Positions 43,719 to 53,551 of a stretch of 64,000 nucleotides of DNA are shown here, one piece after another (the stretch's first letter is position 1; every line of letters begins with the position of its first letter). The stretch is from an uncultured Thermotogae bacterium (GTDB lineage Bacteria; Thermotogota; Thermotogae; Mesoaciditogales; Mesoaciditogaceae). Below the pieces are notes generated by a model, which was not told the DNA's origin, did no database searches, and worked only from the letters and a program-made list of their open reading frames with translations. The DNA lies in NCBI GenBank assembly GCA_913056255.1, contig CAJXLN010000005.1, forward strand, positions 1-64,000, in the 5' to 3' direction. Position numbers and translations under genes: made by a program.

Positions 43719-44282
43719 TTAAATCACCTTCATAGAAGTTGAGTTGTACTTGTTCATCGCCACTTTTATTCCTTCTTTGGCTATGGTGATCGTTGCTTCA
43801 ATGCATACATTCACAACCTTTTTCACGATATTCAATTCATCGTCTGTGAATTCACCTAACACAAAATCAACTGCATCCATCACTTTTGGCCCAATTCCAA
43901 TTCGAATTCGCGGCACTTCATTTGTTCCAAGCGACTCTATAATGGATTTTACACCCTTATGTCCTCCAGAAGAACCCTTAGATCTTATCCTGATCTTTCC
44001 CAAAGGAAGATCAAGATCATCGTGAACTATCAGAGGGATCGGACGTATCTTAAGAGTACGAAAAATCTGACCGCTCAGATTCATGAAAGTGAGTGGTCTG
44101 ATCAGGCGAAAAACCAATCCTTCAGCTTGAACAACGTATGAAATGTAGTTTTCTTTTTTTACGATTTGAGTCGAGTGATATTTTTTCAGAAATTCGTCGA
44201 GAAAAAGAAATCCAACGTTGTGTCTGGTAAAAGTGTACTGTGAACCGGGATTTCCCAAGCCTACGACGACGAATTCATCCAC
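43719..44282 (-). CDS. pth: Peptidyl-tRNA hydrolase
   Basis: Releases tRNA from peptidyl-tRNA that has dropped off ribosomes. 187 residues, usual size. Motifs VVGLGNPGSQYTFTRHNVGF (catalytic His), RPLTFMNLSG, HDDLDLPLGKIRIRSKGSSGGHKGVKSI. The order rplY-pth is widely conserved. GTG start two bases after rplY. Confidence 0.96.
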   Translation of the reverse strand: MDEFVVVGLGNPGSQYTFTRHNVGFLFLDEFLKKYHSTQIVKKENYISYVVQAEGLVFRLIRPLTFMNLSGQIFRTLKIRPIPLIVHDDLDLPLGKIRIRSKGSSGGHKGVKSIIESLGTNEVPRIRIGIGPKVMDAVDFVLGEFTDDELNIVKKVVNVCIEATITIAKEGIKVAMNKYNSTSMKVI

Positions 44283-44284
44283 TG

Positions 44285-44926
44285 TTATTCCTCTTTGGGT
44301 TTTTCCTCTGATTTTTCTTTTATAGCCTCTGGTTCCACTTCTTCCTCTTCTACAGACGGTGTTACAACTTCTTCAGCTCTTGGAGCTTTTATTGCCACTA
44401 CAACTTCATCTGGATCTTCAAAGACCTTCATCGTTTCCGGAATATCGATATCACTGATTCTGATAGCTTCTCCGACTTGAAGGTTTGATGTGTCTACGAC
44501 GATCTCTTCGATCAAATTTTTGGGAAGAACTTCTACTTCAAGTTCTCTTATAATCTCTTCAAATGTTCCACCTGCTTTAACACCGACTGGTTCTCCAACG
44601 AATTTAAGTGGGACTTTGAAATGCATGACCTTTCCGGGTTCAGGCTCATAAAAATCCACGTGAATGATCTTATCGGTCAGTTTGTGAAGTTGTACGCTTT
44701 TTATAAAAACATCTTTCTCAACTTCGTTACTTTTCCCCTTAATGACAAGATGAATTGGTGTGGTTTCTTTTGCTTTGTACAGCATAGAGACGATTTCTCT
44801 TTCTGGAATCTGAACCTCCACGTTCTCATGACCAGGTCCATACACTATTCCTGGTACGAGTTTTCTTTTCAACAATCTTTTGGCTTTATCCTTTTCTCTA
44901 ATTGTTGTTTCCAATTTCAAAGCCAT
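44285..44926 (-). CDS. rplY: 50S ribosomal protein L25/general stress protein Ctc
   Basis: 213 residues: an N-terminal L25 domain (about 1-93) that binds 5S rRNA, the C-terminal TL5 beta domain (about 94-185; IIRELEVEVLPKNLIEEIVVD) and a strongly acidic tail rich in glutamate. This is the long Ctc form. GGAGGAA lies in front of the ATG. Confidence 0.93.
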   Translation of the reverse strand: MALKLETTIREKDKAKRLLKRKLVPGIVYGPGHENVEVQIPEREIVSMLYKAKETTPIHLVIKGKSNEVEKDVFIKSVQLHKLTDKIIHVDFYEPEPGKVMHFKVPLKFVGEPVGVKAGGTFEEIIRELEVEVLPKNLIEEIVVDTSNLQVGEAIRISDIDIPETMKVFEDPDEVVVAIKAPRAEEVVTPSVEEEEVEPEAIKEKSEEKPKEE

Positions 44927-44941
44927 TGAAATTCCTCCTTT

Positions 44942-45886
44942 TTATCTAAACAATATACTCACGGAAAGATTTCTCCTGATTCTCATTATCGCTTCTCCCA
45001 AAAGAGGAGCTATAGACACCACTTTTATCTTATCGGGCAAACTTTCATGTGCAATGGTATCCGTTACATAGACTCGATCAATAGGTGATTCATCTATTAT
45101 ATTCAGTGCTTTACCTGAGAAAACGGCGTGCGTTGCACACGCTATTATCTTCTTTGCACCGTGCGTTTTTAAGATATCCGCTCCAGCTACTAAAGTGCGA
45201 GCAGTATCGATTATATCATCAAACATGACGGCCGTCTTACCTTTAACTTCTCCTATAACGTTTAGAACTTCAGCCACGTTGTCTTTGGGACGTCGCTTAT
45301 CGAGAATGGCCAGTGGCATTCCGAGTTTTTCGGCGATTTTTCTCGCTCGCTTCACCGCCCCCACATCTGGGGAAACTACAACGGTTTTTTCTTCATCAAG
45401 ATGTTCGTATTTTTTGAGTGCTTCGACAAACACCGGAAATGATTGCAAGTTATCCACAGGAATGTCAAAAAAACCCTGTATTTGTTCTGCGTGGAGATCA
45501 ACAGTGAGAATTCTCGTTGTTCCCGCTACTGTGAGAAGATTGGCAACTAATTTCGCCGTAATTGGGTCTCGCCCCTTTGCTTTTCTGTCTTGACGCGCGT
45601 AACCGTAGTAAGGCATGACAACGGTAATGATGTTGGCTGATGCCCGCTTGAGTGCATCTACAATGATCAGAAGTTCCATAAGGTTTTCGTTAACGGGAGT
45701 GGATGTGGATTGAATGATGAAGACATCGTGACCACGTACCGTTTCCGCTATTCTGAGGCTTATTTCGCCATCGGAAAATCTCGAAATCTCTACAGATGCC
45801 GGTAATACATTCACATAGGCACATATTCTTTCAAGAAGTTGACGATTTGAAGAACCTCCAAGGATCTTCAATTCATTTCTCATCAT
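44942..45886 (-). CDS. prs: Ribose-phosphate pyrophosphokinase
   Basis: Makes PRPP for nucleotide, histidine and tryptophan synthesis. 314 residues. Motifs: GSSNRQLLERIC, FSDGEISL, PYYGYARQDRKAKGRDPITAKL, VVSPDVGAVKRAR and the PRPP loop VMFDDIIDTARTL. It overlaps glmU by 14 bases. ATG 45883 is spaced better from GGAGG than ATG 45886, so the protein may be one residue shorter. Confidence 0.96.
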   Translation of the reverse strand: MMRNELKILGGSSNRQLLERICAYVNVLPASVEISRFSDGEISLRIAETVRGHDVFIIQSTSTPVNENLMELLIIVDALKRASANIITVVMPYYGYARQDRKAKGRDPITAKLVANLLTVAGTTRILTVDLHAEQIQGFFDIPVDNLQSFPVFVEALKKYEHLDEEKTVVVSPDVGAVKRARKIAEKLGMPLAILDKRRPKDNVAEVLNVIGEVKGKTAVMFDDIIDTARTLVAGADILKTHGAKKIIACATHAVFSGKALNIIDESPIDRVYVTDTIAHESLPDKIKVVSIAPLLGEAIMRIRRNLSVSILFR

Positions 45887-47225
45887 TTGCCTCCATTTTC
45901 TTAAGTACCCAGCCTTCTTTGTTTATTTGCCTTGCCCTTCCAAGTGTGAGCGCGTAAGATGGGACATCATTTGTGATAACAGATCCTGCACCGATCATGG
46001 CATTATCACCGATTTCGACGGGGGCAACTAAGGCGCTATTCGATCCTATAAAAACACGCCTTCCAATAGTCGTTCTGCTCTTTTTCTTACCATCGTAATT
46101 ACACGTTATCGTACCTGCACCCACGTTTGTTTCGGCTCCAACGGTGGCGTCTCCGAGGTAAGTAAGATGCTGGGCTTTTACACTTTCAAAAAGATGGGAA
46201 TTTTTAACCTCCACGTAATTTCCAACTTTGACACCATCATCCAAAATCGCACCGGGTCGCAGACGTGAAAAGGGACCGACTGAACATCTCTTTCCAACCT
46301 TCGCACCGTTACATTCTGACCTGTATACAAGACTTTTCTCACCAACGGTCGTATCGATAAGCGTTGTCTCTGGTCCTACAATTGACTCAGATGCGATAAA
46401 ACTACTTCCATAAACAAATGTGAATGGCTTCAAAACAGCACCGGGTTCAACGCGCACGTCTGGGCCGATAAATGTGCTCGTTGGATCCTCTACGGTAACT
46501 CCAGAATCCATTAAAGAAATGAGTATTCTCTCACGAGCGATCTTGAAAAGTAAAGACAATTCTTCTTGTGTGTTCATTCCCAATATTTCCAATTCACTTT
46601 CTATCTTAACAGCATCAACACTTTTACCCGCTTTTAACAATATATCCACAGCGTCGGTCAGGTAGTACTCACCTTTTTGATTGTTAGGAGTGATGTGTTT
46701 CAACGCATATCTCAAGGCGTCAGCATTAAAGGCATATATCCCACTGTTTACCTCGTGTATTTTCAATTCCTCAACGCTTGCCTCAACATCTTCGACTATT
46801 TTGAGAATTTCTCCATCTTTTCTTACTATTCTGCCGTATCCATCTGGTTTCTTTACATCAGCCGTTAGTACGGTCATGTCTGCTTCGGATTCCATGAGCT
46901 TTTTTACAGTAGACGGCTTGACAAGTGGCGCATCCCCATAAAGCACCACAACACGCCCGTCTAAAAATTCCAGGGCGCATTTCACAGCATCGGCAGTTCC
47001 TAATTGTTTAGGCTGAAAGTAAACCTTCACATCATCGCCAACCACATTCCTAACAGCTTCACCATTATGTCCAACAACTACGGCAACATCATCAATACCT
47101 GCTTTTTTTGCAACATCTATAACCCACTTGATAACGGGTTTCCCAAGTATCTCATGAATAACCTTTGGCCTTGGTGAGTGCATTCTCTTTCCAAGACCGC
47201 CAGCAAGAATCAAAGCCCTTTTCAC
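45873..47225 (-). CDS. glmU: Bifunctional GlmU (UDP-GlcNAc pyrophosphorylase/GlcN-1-P acetyltransferase)
   Basis: Makes UDP-GlcNAc for peptidoglycan. 450 residues: uridyltransferase domain with LILAGGLGKRM and the lysine of SPRPKVIHEILGKP (about 1-225), then a left-handed beta-helix acetyltransferase domain (KNSHLFESVKAQHLTYLGDATVGAETNVGAGTITCNYDG). The glmU-prs pair is common in bacteria. Confidence 0.96.
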   Translation of the reverse strand: MKRALILAGGLGKRMHSPRPKVIHEILGKPVIKWVIDVAKKAGIDDVAVVVGHNGEAVRNVVGDDVKVYFQPKQLGTADAVKCALEFLDGRVVVLYGDAPLVKPSTVKKLMESEADMTVLTADVKKPDGYGRIVRKDGEILKIVEDVEASVEELKIHEVNSGIYAFNADALRYALKHITPNNQKGEYYLTDAVDILLKAGKSVDAVKIESELEILGMNTQEELSLLFKIARERILISLMDSGVTVEDPTSTFIGPDVRVEPGAVLKPFTFVYGSSFIASESIVGPETTLIDTTVGEKSLVYRSECNGAKVGKRCSVGPFSRLRPGAILDDGVKVGNYVEVKNSHLFESVKAQHLTYLGDATVGAETNVGAGTITCNYDGKKKSRTTIGRRVFIGSNSALVAPVEIGDNAMIGAGSVITNDVPSYALTLGRARQINKEGWVLKKMEANDEK

Positions 47226-47270
47226 ATTTCATCACCCTCGAAATTATACACGAATTTTCTCAAAAAATGG

Positions 47271-47837
47271 TTAATTCTTTTTTATGGAGGAGAGCGCTGA
47301 CTTGACGATTTCTTCCAGTCCTTCGGCACCACTTTCCACAGCATTTTTAACTGCTTCGAAAGCCTCATTGCGAGAAAAACCTAAAGCCATCATCGTTTCC
47401 ACCGATTCCCCAATGTGATCGTCCGTATTAGCGGTAAAATGAAACTTTCCAGAAAGTTCTAAGATAATGCGCTCCGCCGTTTTAGTTCCTATACCAGGAA
47501 GTGATTTAAGAAAAAGAGTATCTTTTGATTCCACAGCTCTTACAAATGCATCAAGATCGGTCACATCCAAGATCTTCAGCGCATTCTTCGGACCAATTCC
47601 GTTTATTTTTATCAACGCATCGTAAAGTGTGCGTTCATCTTCATTCACAAAGCCGATAAGTTCAACTGGAGCATTTTCTCGAACCGCTTCACGAATGTAA
47701 AGAAATACCTCTTCACCTGTGTGAAAAGTCACAGAGTACTTGGTGCAGAGAAATACTTCGTAAAACACATTGTTAACTTCTAAAATAACTGCATTATCCG
47801 TTTTGGAATGTACAACACCTCTGAAGCCCCAGATCAC
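47271..47837 (-). CDS. ruvA: Holliday junction DNA helicase subunit RuvA
   Basis: 188 residues: OB-fold domain I (about 1-64), tandem helix-hairpin-helix domain II (KINGIGPKNALKIL, LPGIGTKTAERIILEL) and a C-terminal UBA-like domain III (MMALGFSRNEAFEAVKNAV) that contacts RuvB. ruvB and ruvC are not in the window. It starts six bases after folC. Confidence 0.96.
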   Translation of the reverse strand: MIWGFRGVVHSKTDNAVILEVNNVFYEVFLCTKYSVTFHTGEEVFLYIREAVRENAPVELIGFVNEDERTLYDALIKINGIGPKNALKILDVTDLDAFVRAVESKDTLFLKSLPGIGTKTAERIILELSGKFHFTANTDDHIGESVETMMALGFSRNEAFEAVKNAVESGAEGLEEIVKSALSSIKKN

Positions 47838-47843
47838 TTTTCA

Positions 47844-49163
47844 TTACTCCTTATCGGAATCGACGTTGCCTGTAAGAAAGGTACGAGCCACACCAACCGT
47901 GTAAAATGAACCACTTACCATCATGACGGAGTTCTCTCTTTTACACATATCAAGGCACGAATTCACAGCATCTTCTATATTTTTCATGAAACCGATGTTG
48001 TTGTACTTTTGAACTGCCCAAGAATATATCTCAAAGGGATCGGTCGCACGCGGATTGTTAGGTGTCGTTATGTAAAGCCTTTCAACAACGGGGACTATCG
48101 AATCTATCATCCCTTTGTAATCCTTATCGTTTAAAATGCCAACTATAGCGTTGATCTTTCTTTTTGGAAAGTACGTACTCAAATTCTTGCTTAATGCCTT
48201 CATGGCAGGAGTGTTATGAGCAACATCCAATATTATCGTGACATCTGACGGAAGCCACTCAAATCTACCTTCCCAAGCTATTGTGAAAATCGTTTCGTAC
48301 AATTTTTTTCCGTCGGATTTGAATATTCCAAGCTTTTCAAGAATTTCAAGCGTTGCAAGTGAAATTGATAAATTCTTTATGGCATGTAAACCGTTCATTC
48401 GCGTTTCAAGAGAAAGGCTCCATCGATCTCCAACAAAATCGAAAGCGTTTTTTCCCAATTCGGTTCTTTTCACTTTGTATTTGAAATCCTTACCCAAAAT
48501 TTTTAAATCGCAGTTCAATTCTTTTGCCTTTGAGATAATCATCTTCAATGGATCTGCTTCAATCTCTCCAACGACGACTGGCACATTCGGCTTGATTATC
48601 CCTGCTTTTTCAAATGCTATCTGAGAAAGAGATGAGCCAAGAGTCTCCATATGATCGTAATCTATCGATGTTATAACAGAGCAAAGGGGCTTTTCCACAA
48701 CGTTAGTGGCATCAAAACGCCCTCCAAGTCCCACTTCTGAAACTACCACGTCAACGTTCTTAGATTTAAAATACAAAAAAGCCATGGCAGTAACAATTTC
48801 AAAAAACGTTGGAGCCATATCCGGTGATTTCGTCATAGCCTCAGCTTCCTTCGAAACCATTTCAAACATTTTAACGGCGTCTTCTTTAGATATGTAAATA
48901 TCGTTCAACCGAATACGTTCTCTGAATGTCTCGAGATGAGGGGAAAAATAAGTGCCAACTTTGAGACCATGTACACTGAGAATTTTCCCGATAGTCCTTG
49001 TGACGGTACCTTTTCCGTTAGTTCCAGCAACATGAATGTACTCGAAAGAATCTTGCGGATTCCCCAATCTTCTAAGTAGCTCTTTTATTCTGACAAGTCC
49101 GAGTCTTATCTTGATTTCAGGATGCACTGAGTAAAGTGTTTTCAACATTTCGTCGTATCTCAT
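47844..49163 (-). CDS. folC: Folylpolyglutamate/dihydrofolate synthase
   Basis: 439 residues of the Mur-ligase fold: P-loop HVAGTNGKGTVTR, YFSPHLETFRERI, SEVGLGGRFDATNVV, SIDYDHMETLG and DVAHNTPAMKAL. Adds glutamates to folate and possibly glutamate to dihydropteroate. Between valS (six bases upstream) and ruvA. folC next to valS is also seen in other bacteria. Confidence 0.95.
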   Translation of the reverse strand: MRYDEMLKTLYSVHPEIKIRLGLVRIKELLRRLGNPQDSFEYIHVAGTNGKGTVTRTIGKILSVHGLKVGTYFSPHLETFRERIRLNDIYISKEDAVKMFEMVSKEAEAMTKSPDMAPTFFEIVTAMAFLYFKSKNVDVVVSEVGLGGRFDATNVVEKPLCSVITSIDYDHMETLGSSLSQIAFEKAGIIKPNVPVVVGEIEADPLKMIISKAKELNCDLKILGKDFKYKVKRTELGKNAFDFVGDRWSLSLETRMNGLHAIKNLSISLATLEILEKLGIFKSDGKKLYETIFTIAWEGRFEWLPSDVTIILDVAHNTPAMKALSKNLSTYFPKRKINAIVGILNDKDYKGMIDSIVPVVERLYITTPNNPRATDPFEIYSWAVQKYNNIGFMKNIEDAVNSCLDMCKRENSVMMVSGSFYTVGVARTFLTGNVDSDKE

Positions 49164-49169
49164 ATCAAA

Positions 49170-51758
49170 TCAATCCTCGAGTGCTCTTATCATTTTGGAA
49201 AGTCTTTCAAATGTCTTTTTCAATTCTTCTCTCTCACTTCTTACCTTGTTCACTATTTTTTCAGGAGCTTTCTTCAAAAATTCCTCGTTTGAAAGCTTTG
49301 AATCTGCTCTTTTTATATCTTTTTCAATTTTCGACGCTTTTGAATGGAGTCGCTTCAGTTCCAATCCAGAATCAAAATTCTCATTTGCCACGACGAGGAC
49401 TTCGGTGTCTGAATTAACTGCTGCCGACATGGAGTGCTTTGGCTTTGCAGTTAAGAATTCGACTTCTGATACGTTTGCAAGTTTTGCCAGGTATTTATCC
49501 ACAATTGCATCTTTTAACAACTCATTTTTTCCAACGAAGACCACATTTATCTTTGTAGATGGTGTGATCTCAAGATCGGCCCTGACTCTCCTTACTCCCT
49601 TTATCGTTTCTATTATGAAATCGAATCCTTCATCTTCGTAATCGAACGCTTCATTTTTCTTTGGCCACTCAGAACTTGCAACAAATCCATCGAAGAAGTT
49701 AGACCAAACTTCTTCTGTTATGAAAGGCATGAAAGGATGGAGCAATTTCATGCTGTTTTTCAAAACAGTTAGAAGGACCTGTTTGGTATTTTCACGAAGT
49801 TCCTCAACACTCAATTGAACTTTTGATATCTCGATGTACCAGTCGCAGAAAGTACCCCAAAAGAAATCGTAGGCACGGTGTGAAGCCTGATTGAAATCGT
49901 AAGATTCTATCGCCTTCGTGACTTTGTCTATCGTTTCGTTCATTCTTGAAAGTATCCATCTATCGGCTACGGTCAAACCCCTTGGTTTTGAGAGTACAGT
50001 ACCTTCAGTATTCATTTCTACAAAACGACTCGCATTCCATATCTTGTTCGAAAAATGCATGGAAGATTCAAAAGCTCTCTCATCCAAATTTATGTCACGT
50101 CCCTGAGCTGCTAACATGGATAAAGTTATGCGCATCGCGTCTGCACCATATTTTTCAACAACATCAAGAGGATTTATTCCGTTCCCAAGTGATTTTGACA
50201 TCTTCCGCCCATACTTATCACAAACCAATTGGTGAATGTAAACATCGTGGAAAGGAATCTCATCCATGAATTCCAGCCCCATAACGATCATTCGTGCAAC
50301 CCAAAAGAATATTATGTCAAAACCGGTTACAAGCAGATCGGTTGGATAGTACTTTTTCAGATCTTCGGTTTCTTCCGGCCACCCCCATGTGGAAAAAGGC
50401 CAAAGCGCAGAAGAGAACCACGTGTCAAGTACGTCCGGATCCTGAATGATATTTTCAGATCCACATGCCTCACACTTTTCAGGATCTTCTTCTGAAACTG
50501 TTAAGTGCCCACAATCTTTACAATACCACACGGGTATTCTGTGTCCCCACCAAAGCTGACGAGATATACACCAATCTCGAACATTTTCCATCCAATTCAA
50601 ATAAACTTTTTTCCAGCGATCAGGATGGAATTTCACCTCTCCATCTTTTACAACTTCTATTGCACGTTTTGCCAACGGTTTCATCTTGACAAACCACTGA
50701 TCTGAAAGCTTCGGTTCAACCGTAGTGTGGCATCTGTAACAATGTCCAACGGAGTGTGTGTAATCTTCAACTTTAAGAAGATAACCTTCCCTTTCGAGAT
50801 CTGACACTACAGCTTCACGAGCTTTCTCCCTATCCATACCCTTATAAGGAGAATCGAATTTCACACGCGCCTCATCATCAAAGATATCCACTGTCTCAAG
50901 TGAATGTCTTCTTCCAATTTCAAAATCATTTGGATCGTGTGCGGGTGTGATTTTCAAAGCGCCAGTTCCAAATGTTACATCTACGTACTCATCTGCTATG
51001 ATCGGAAGACGTCTTCCTACAAGTGGTAAGATGGCGTGCTTTCCGACGACGTTTTTATATCTTTCATCGTTGGGATTAACAGCTATCGCCGTGTCGCCCA
51101 GCATCGTTTCGGGACGCGTTGTAGCGATCACGATCTCTCCGCCTTCTTCTATGTGATATTTAATGTAATAAAGTTTTCCCTTATCGTCTTCATACTCCAC
51201 TTCTTCGTTTGAAAGTACGGTACCACATTTTGGACACCAATTCACCATGTACTTTCCCCGATAAACAAGGCCTTTCTTGTACAAAGAAACGAAGACCTTT
51301 CTAACGGCTACGTTCAAGCCCTTATCAAGCGTGAAGCGTTCTCGCGTCCAATCGCACGATGCCCCCATAGCTTCTATTTGTTTACGGATCTTTTTGCGAT
51401 ATTCGTTGGCCCATTTCCAGACGAGATTGGTGAATCCTTCCCTTCCAACATCTTCTTTACTTCTTCCCTCTTTCGCCAATTTTTTCACCACAACATTTTG
51501 GGTAGCGATCCCCGCATGATCTTGTCCGGGAAGCCACACTGTTTCTTTACCTTTCATTCTGTTGAAACGGATCACGATATCTTGAATAATCACGTTCAAA
51601 GCATGGCCCATGTGCAAATCTCCTGTGATGTTAGCAGGAGGTATAACCATGGAAAACTTCCCATTTCCACTTTCTGTTTTTGGCGAAAAGATGCCTGAGG
51701 ATTTCCACACTTTATACCACTTTTGCTCAACATTTTTCGGAGAATAAGATTTGTCCAA
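49170..51758 (-). CDS. valS: Valyl-tRNA synthetase
   Basis: Class I synthetase with a CP1 editing domain. Motifs: HMGHALN (HIGH) and KMSKSLG (KMSKS); zinc-type cysteines CPKCGTVLS and CKDCG...CEACG; C-terminal coiled-coil tRNA-binding arm (about the last 65 residues). The frame is open from GTG 51782, but that codon has no ribosome site and lies only about 13 bases after the expected transcription start. TTG 51758 (MDKSYSPKNVEQKWY) follows AAGGGGG and is preferred. No T-box structure fits in the short leader. Confidence 0.94.
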   Translation of the reverse strand: MDKSYSPKNVEQKWYKVWKSSGIFSPKTESGNGKFSMVIPPANITGDLHMGHALNVIIQDIVIRFNRMKGKETVWLPGQDHAGIATQNVVVKKLAKEGRSKEDVGREGFTNLVWKWANEYRKKIRKQIEAMGASCDWTRERFTLDKGLNVAVRKVFVSLYKKGLVYRGKYMVNWCPKCGTVLSNEEVEYEDDKGKLYYIKYHIEEGGEIVIATTRPETMLGDTAIAVNPNDERYKNVVGKHAILPLVGRRLPIIADEYVDVTFGTGALKITPAHDPNDFEIGRRHSLETVDIFDDEARVKFDSPYKGMDREKAREAVVSDLEREGYLLKVEDYTHSVGHCYRCHTTVEPKLSDQWFVKMKPLAKRAIEVVKDGEVKFHPDRWKKVYLNWMENVRDWCISRQLWWGHRIPVWYCKDCGHLTVSEEDPEKCEACGSENIIQDPDVLDTWFSSALWPFSTWGWPEETEDLKKYYPTDLLVTGFDIIFFWVARMIVMGLEFMDEIPFHDVYIHQLVCDKYGRKMSKSLGNGINPLDVVEKYGADAMRITLSMLAAQGRDINLDERAFESSMHFSNKIWNASRFVEMNTEGTVLSKPRGLTVADRWILSRMNETIDKVTKAIESYDFNQASHRAYDFFWGTFCDWYIEISKVQLSVEELRENTKQVLLTVLKNSMKLLHPFMPFITEEVWSNFFDGFVASSEWPKKNEAFDYEDEGFDFIIETIKGVRRVRADLEITPSTKINVVFVGKNELLKDAIVDKYLAKLANVSEVEFLTAKPKHSMSAAVNSDTEVLVVANENFDSGLELKRLHSKASKIEKDIKRADSKLSNEEFLKKAPEKIVNKVRSEREELKKTFERLSKMIRALED

Positions 51759-51800
51759 AATGTACTTTTCCCCCTTTTCCACATAAAATATTCACGCTGA

Positions 51801-51809
51801 ATTATATCA
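51801..51809 (-). promoter_or_regulatory. Extended -10 promoter of the valS operon
   Basis: On the minus strand TGA-TATAAT (51801-51809) is a full extended -10 element. No convincing -35 box lies 16-18 bases further up. It probably drives valS, folC and ruvA and, by read-through, the genes beyond. Confidence 0.55.
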
Positions 51810-51896
51810 CAAGACAGCATCACTTACCGTATCTCTAAAATTTTCTAATTTTCCGCAAAGCATAATGGATTCTTAAATGTCTCGGATTTTTTGTAC

Positions 51897-51902
51897 TATA
51901 AT
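51897..51902 (+). promoter_or_regulatory. -10 box of the small membrane protein gene
   Basis: TATAAT at 51897-51902 is 22 bases upstream of the TTG start; the -35 region is poor. The AAAGGAGCG ribosome site follows at about 51911-51919. Confidence 0.45.
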
Positions 51903-51924
51903 AAGGTAAGAAAGGAGCGCTAAA

Positions 51925-52263
51925 TTGAAAATTTTCTACATTGTCGTAATATCAATTGGCATATTCTTGGGTTTTCTTTCGTTATTCTACCAGCCACATT
52001 CCATTTTCATTCCATTTAACTGGTGGGGGTTAGCGATCTTCATCACAGCCATTTTCTTTTTGATCGCATCTTTGAAGTATCAGAAGATCTTCTCTTATTT
52101 TCTGTTTGTGCTTGGAATTTTGGCCATGCTGAACACGTATTTTTACTTCAAGCAGTGTTCGTACATAAAAGGTTTTGAGGTCTTTGGAGGATTTTTCATC
52201 TCGCTTGCACCGCTTTTTGTGAAAAGAAGTGAGAAAAAGAATGCGAAAAGAAAAGTATTTTAA
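51925..52263 (+). CDS. Small membrane protein of unknown function
   Basis: 112 residues with three to four predicted membrane segments (about 3-22, 30-48, 53-72, 80-98) and a basic cytoplasmic tail (KRSEKKNAKRKVF). No family recognised. TTG start with an AAAGGAG site and an upstream TATAAT support that it is a real gene. The following flavoprotein gene begins 84 bases later. Confidence 0.65.
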   Translation: MKIFYIVVISIGIFLGFLSLFYQPHSIFIPFNWWGLAIFITAIFFLIASLKYQKIFSYFLFVLGILAMLNTYFYFKQCSYIKGFEVFGGFFISLAPLFVKRSEKKNAKRKVF

Positions 52264-52347
52264 TGGTAGAATAGCTTTAAGAGTGTCGATGATGAGATTT
52301 TAGGGATTTTCAAAGAATTCGCGCAACCAAATGAGGGAGGGATCTAC

Positions 52348-53538
52348 GTGAAAGTGGTTATAGCTGGCAACGGAGTGAGTTCTATAACTTTGGTTAAAGA
52401 GTTGAAAAAGATATCTGACGATGCTGATATTGAAATTTTCACCGACGAAAACAGGCCGTTTTATTGGAGGCCGAGACTCATTGAAGTTTTGGCAAATGAA
52501 GCTTCTATAGACGAAATAACGCCTTACGATGAAAAGTGGTATGCAGCTCACAATGTGAAACTTCATATTTCCGATCCTGTGGTAAAAATAAACTCTAATG
52601 AGAAAGAAGCAATCTCAAAGTCAGGATTAAAAGTAAAATACGATGCTTTCGTCTTTGCCAATGGATGTGATCCTTTTATCTTGCCGATTCCCGGCAAAGA
52701 TCTCAAAAATGTTTACACCATAAGAACGTACGAAGATGTTGTCGAGGTCAAAAAGCATTACGGCGCATCAAAAAAATTCGTGATCATTGGAGGTGGCATA
52801 CTTGGAATAGAAGTGGCTGCCGCCTTGAATCGCGCAGGTGAAGAGAATGTCACAATTGTGGAATATTTCCCATATCTTCTTCCGCGTCAACTTGATAAAC
52901 CCGGTGCCGCGATTTTGAAAACGTATTTGGAAAAGAGATATCATCTCAAATTCTTGCTTGGAAAAGCCACGTCTGAGTTGGAAGGAAATGAAAATGTAGA
53001 AAAAGTCGTATTTTCGGATAAGAGTTCTGTTGAAGCAGATGTTGTCTTGTTTTCAGCTGGTGTACGACCAAGAATATCGATAGCCAGGGAAACAGGAGTG
53101 GAATTTGAACGAGGTATAGTTGTGAACGATCGTTTACAAACGAGTGTGAATGACATTTACGCAATTGGGGATGTTGCACAGCATCGAAAAAAGCTTTACG
53201 GTACAGTCCCGCCAGCGGTTGAGCAAGCCAAAGTTCTTGCAAATGTCTTGAGCTCACATGATAAAAAATACACTGGAAGCATCATGTCGAACATGCTTAA
53301 AGTTGCCGGCGTAGATATGCTTTCCGTTGGAATGGTCGATCCTGACAGTGGAGATTACACTTTTGTGTCTAGAGGAGACATGAACAAAGGTTTTTACAAA
53401 AAAATCGTTACAGAAGGAAATAAATTTGCCGGAGCAATCACCATAGGCGTGAAAAAAGCGAATGCTTTGAAGTTGAAAAAACTCGTTGATGAAGGCTCTC
53501 CGGCGAACTCGCCACTAACGAAATACGTCGAATTTTGA
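52348..53538 (+). CDS. NAD(P)H-dependent flavoprotein, NADH:rubredoxin oxidoreductase-like
   Basis: 396 residues of the pyridine nucleotide-disulphide oxidoreductase fold. The FAD-binding GxGxxG is VVIAGNGVSSITL, the NAD-binding motif VIIGGGILGIEVAAAL and the second FAD motif VNDIYAIGDVAQH. No redox-active CxxC is present, which excludes thioredoxin-reductase types and fits NADH:rubredoxin reductase or nitrite-reductase-type FAD subunits. The next gene encodes a ferritin-like di-iron protein, so the pair may remove oxygen or peroxide. No rubredoxin gene is in the window. Confidence 0.82.
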   Translation: MKVVIAGNGVSSITLVKELKKISDDADIEIFTDENRPFYWRPRLIEVLANEASIDEITPYDEKWYAAHNVKLHISDPVVKINSNEKEAISKSGLKVKYDAFVFANGCDPFILPIPGKDLKNVYTIRTYEDVVEVKKHYGASKKFVIIGGGILGIEVAAALNRAGEENVTIVEYFPYLLPRQLDKPGAAILKTYLEKRYHLKFLLGKATSELEGNENVEKVVFSDKSSVEADVVLFSAGVRPRISIARETGVEFERGIVVNDRLQTSVNDIYAIGDVAQHRKKLYGTVPPAVEQAKVLANVLSSHDKKYTGSIMSNMLKVAGVDMLSVGMVDPDSGDYTFVSRGDMNKGFYKKIVTEGNKFAGAITIGVKKANALKLKKLVDEGSPANSPLTKYVEF

Positions 53539-53551
53539 GGAGGAAATGACC

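Noticed and set aside
51759-51800. T-box leader before valS
   Set aside because: The probable promoter leaves fewer than 45 bases of leader, too short for a T-box.
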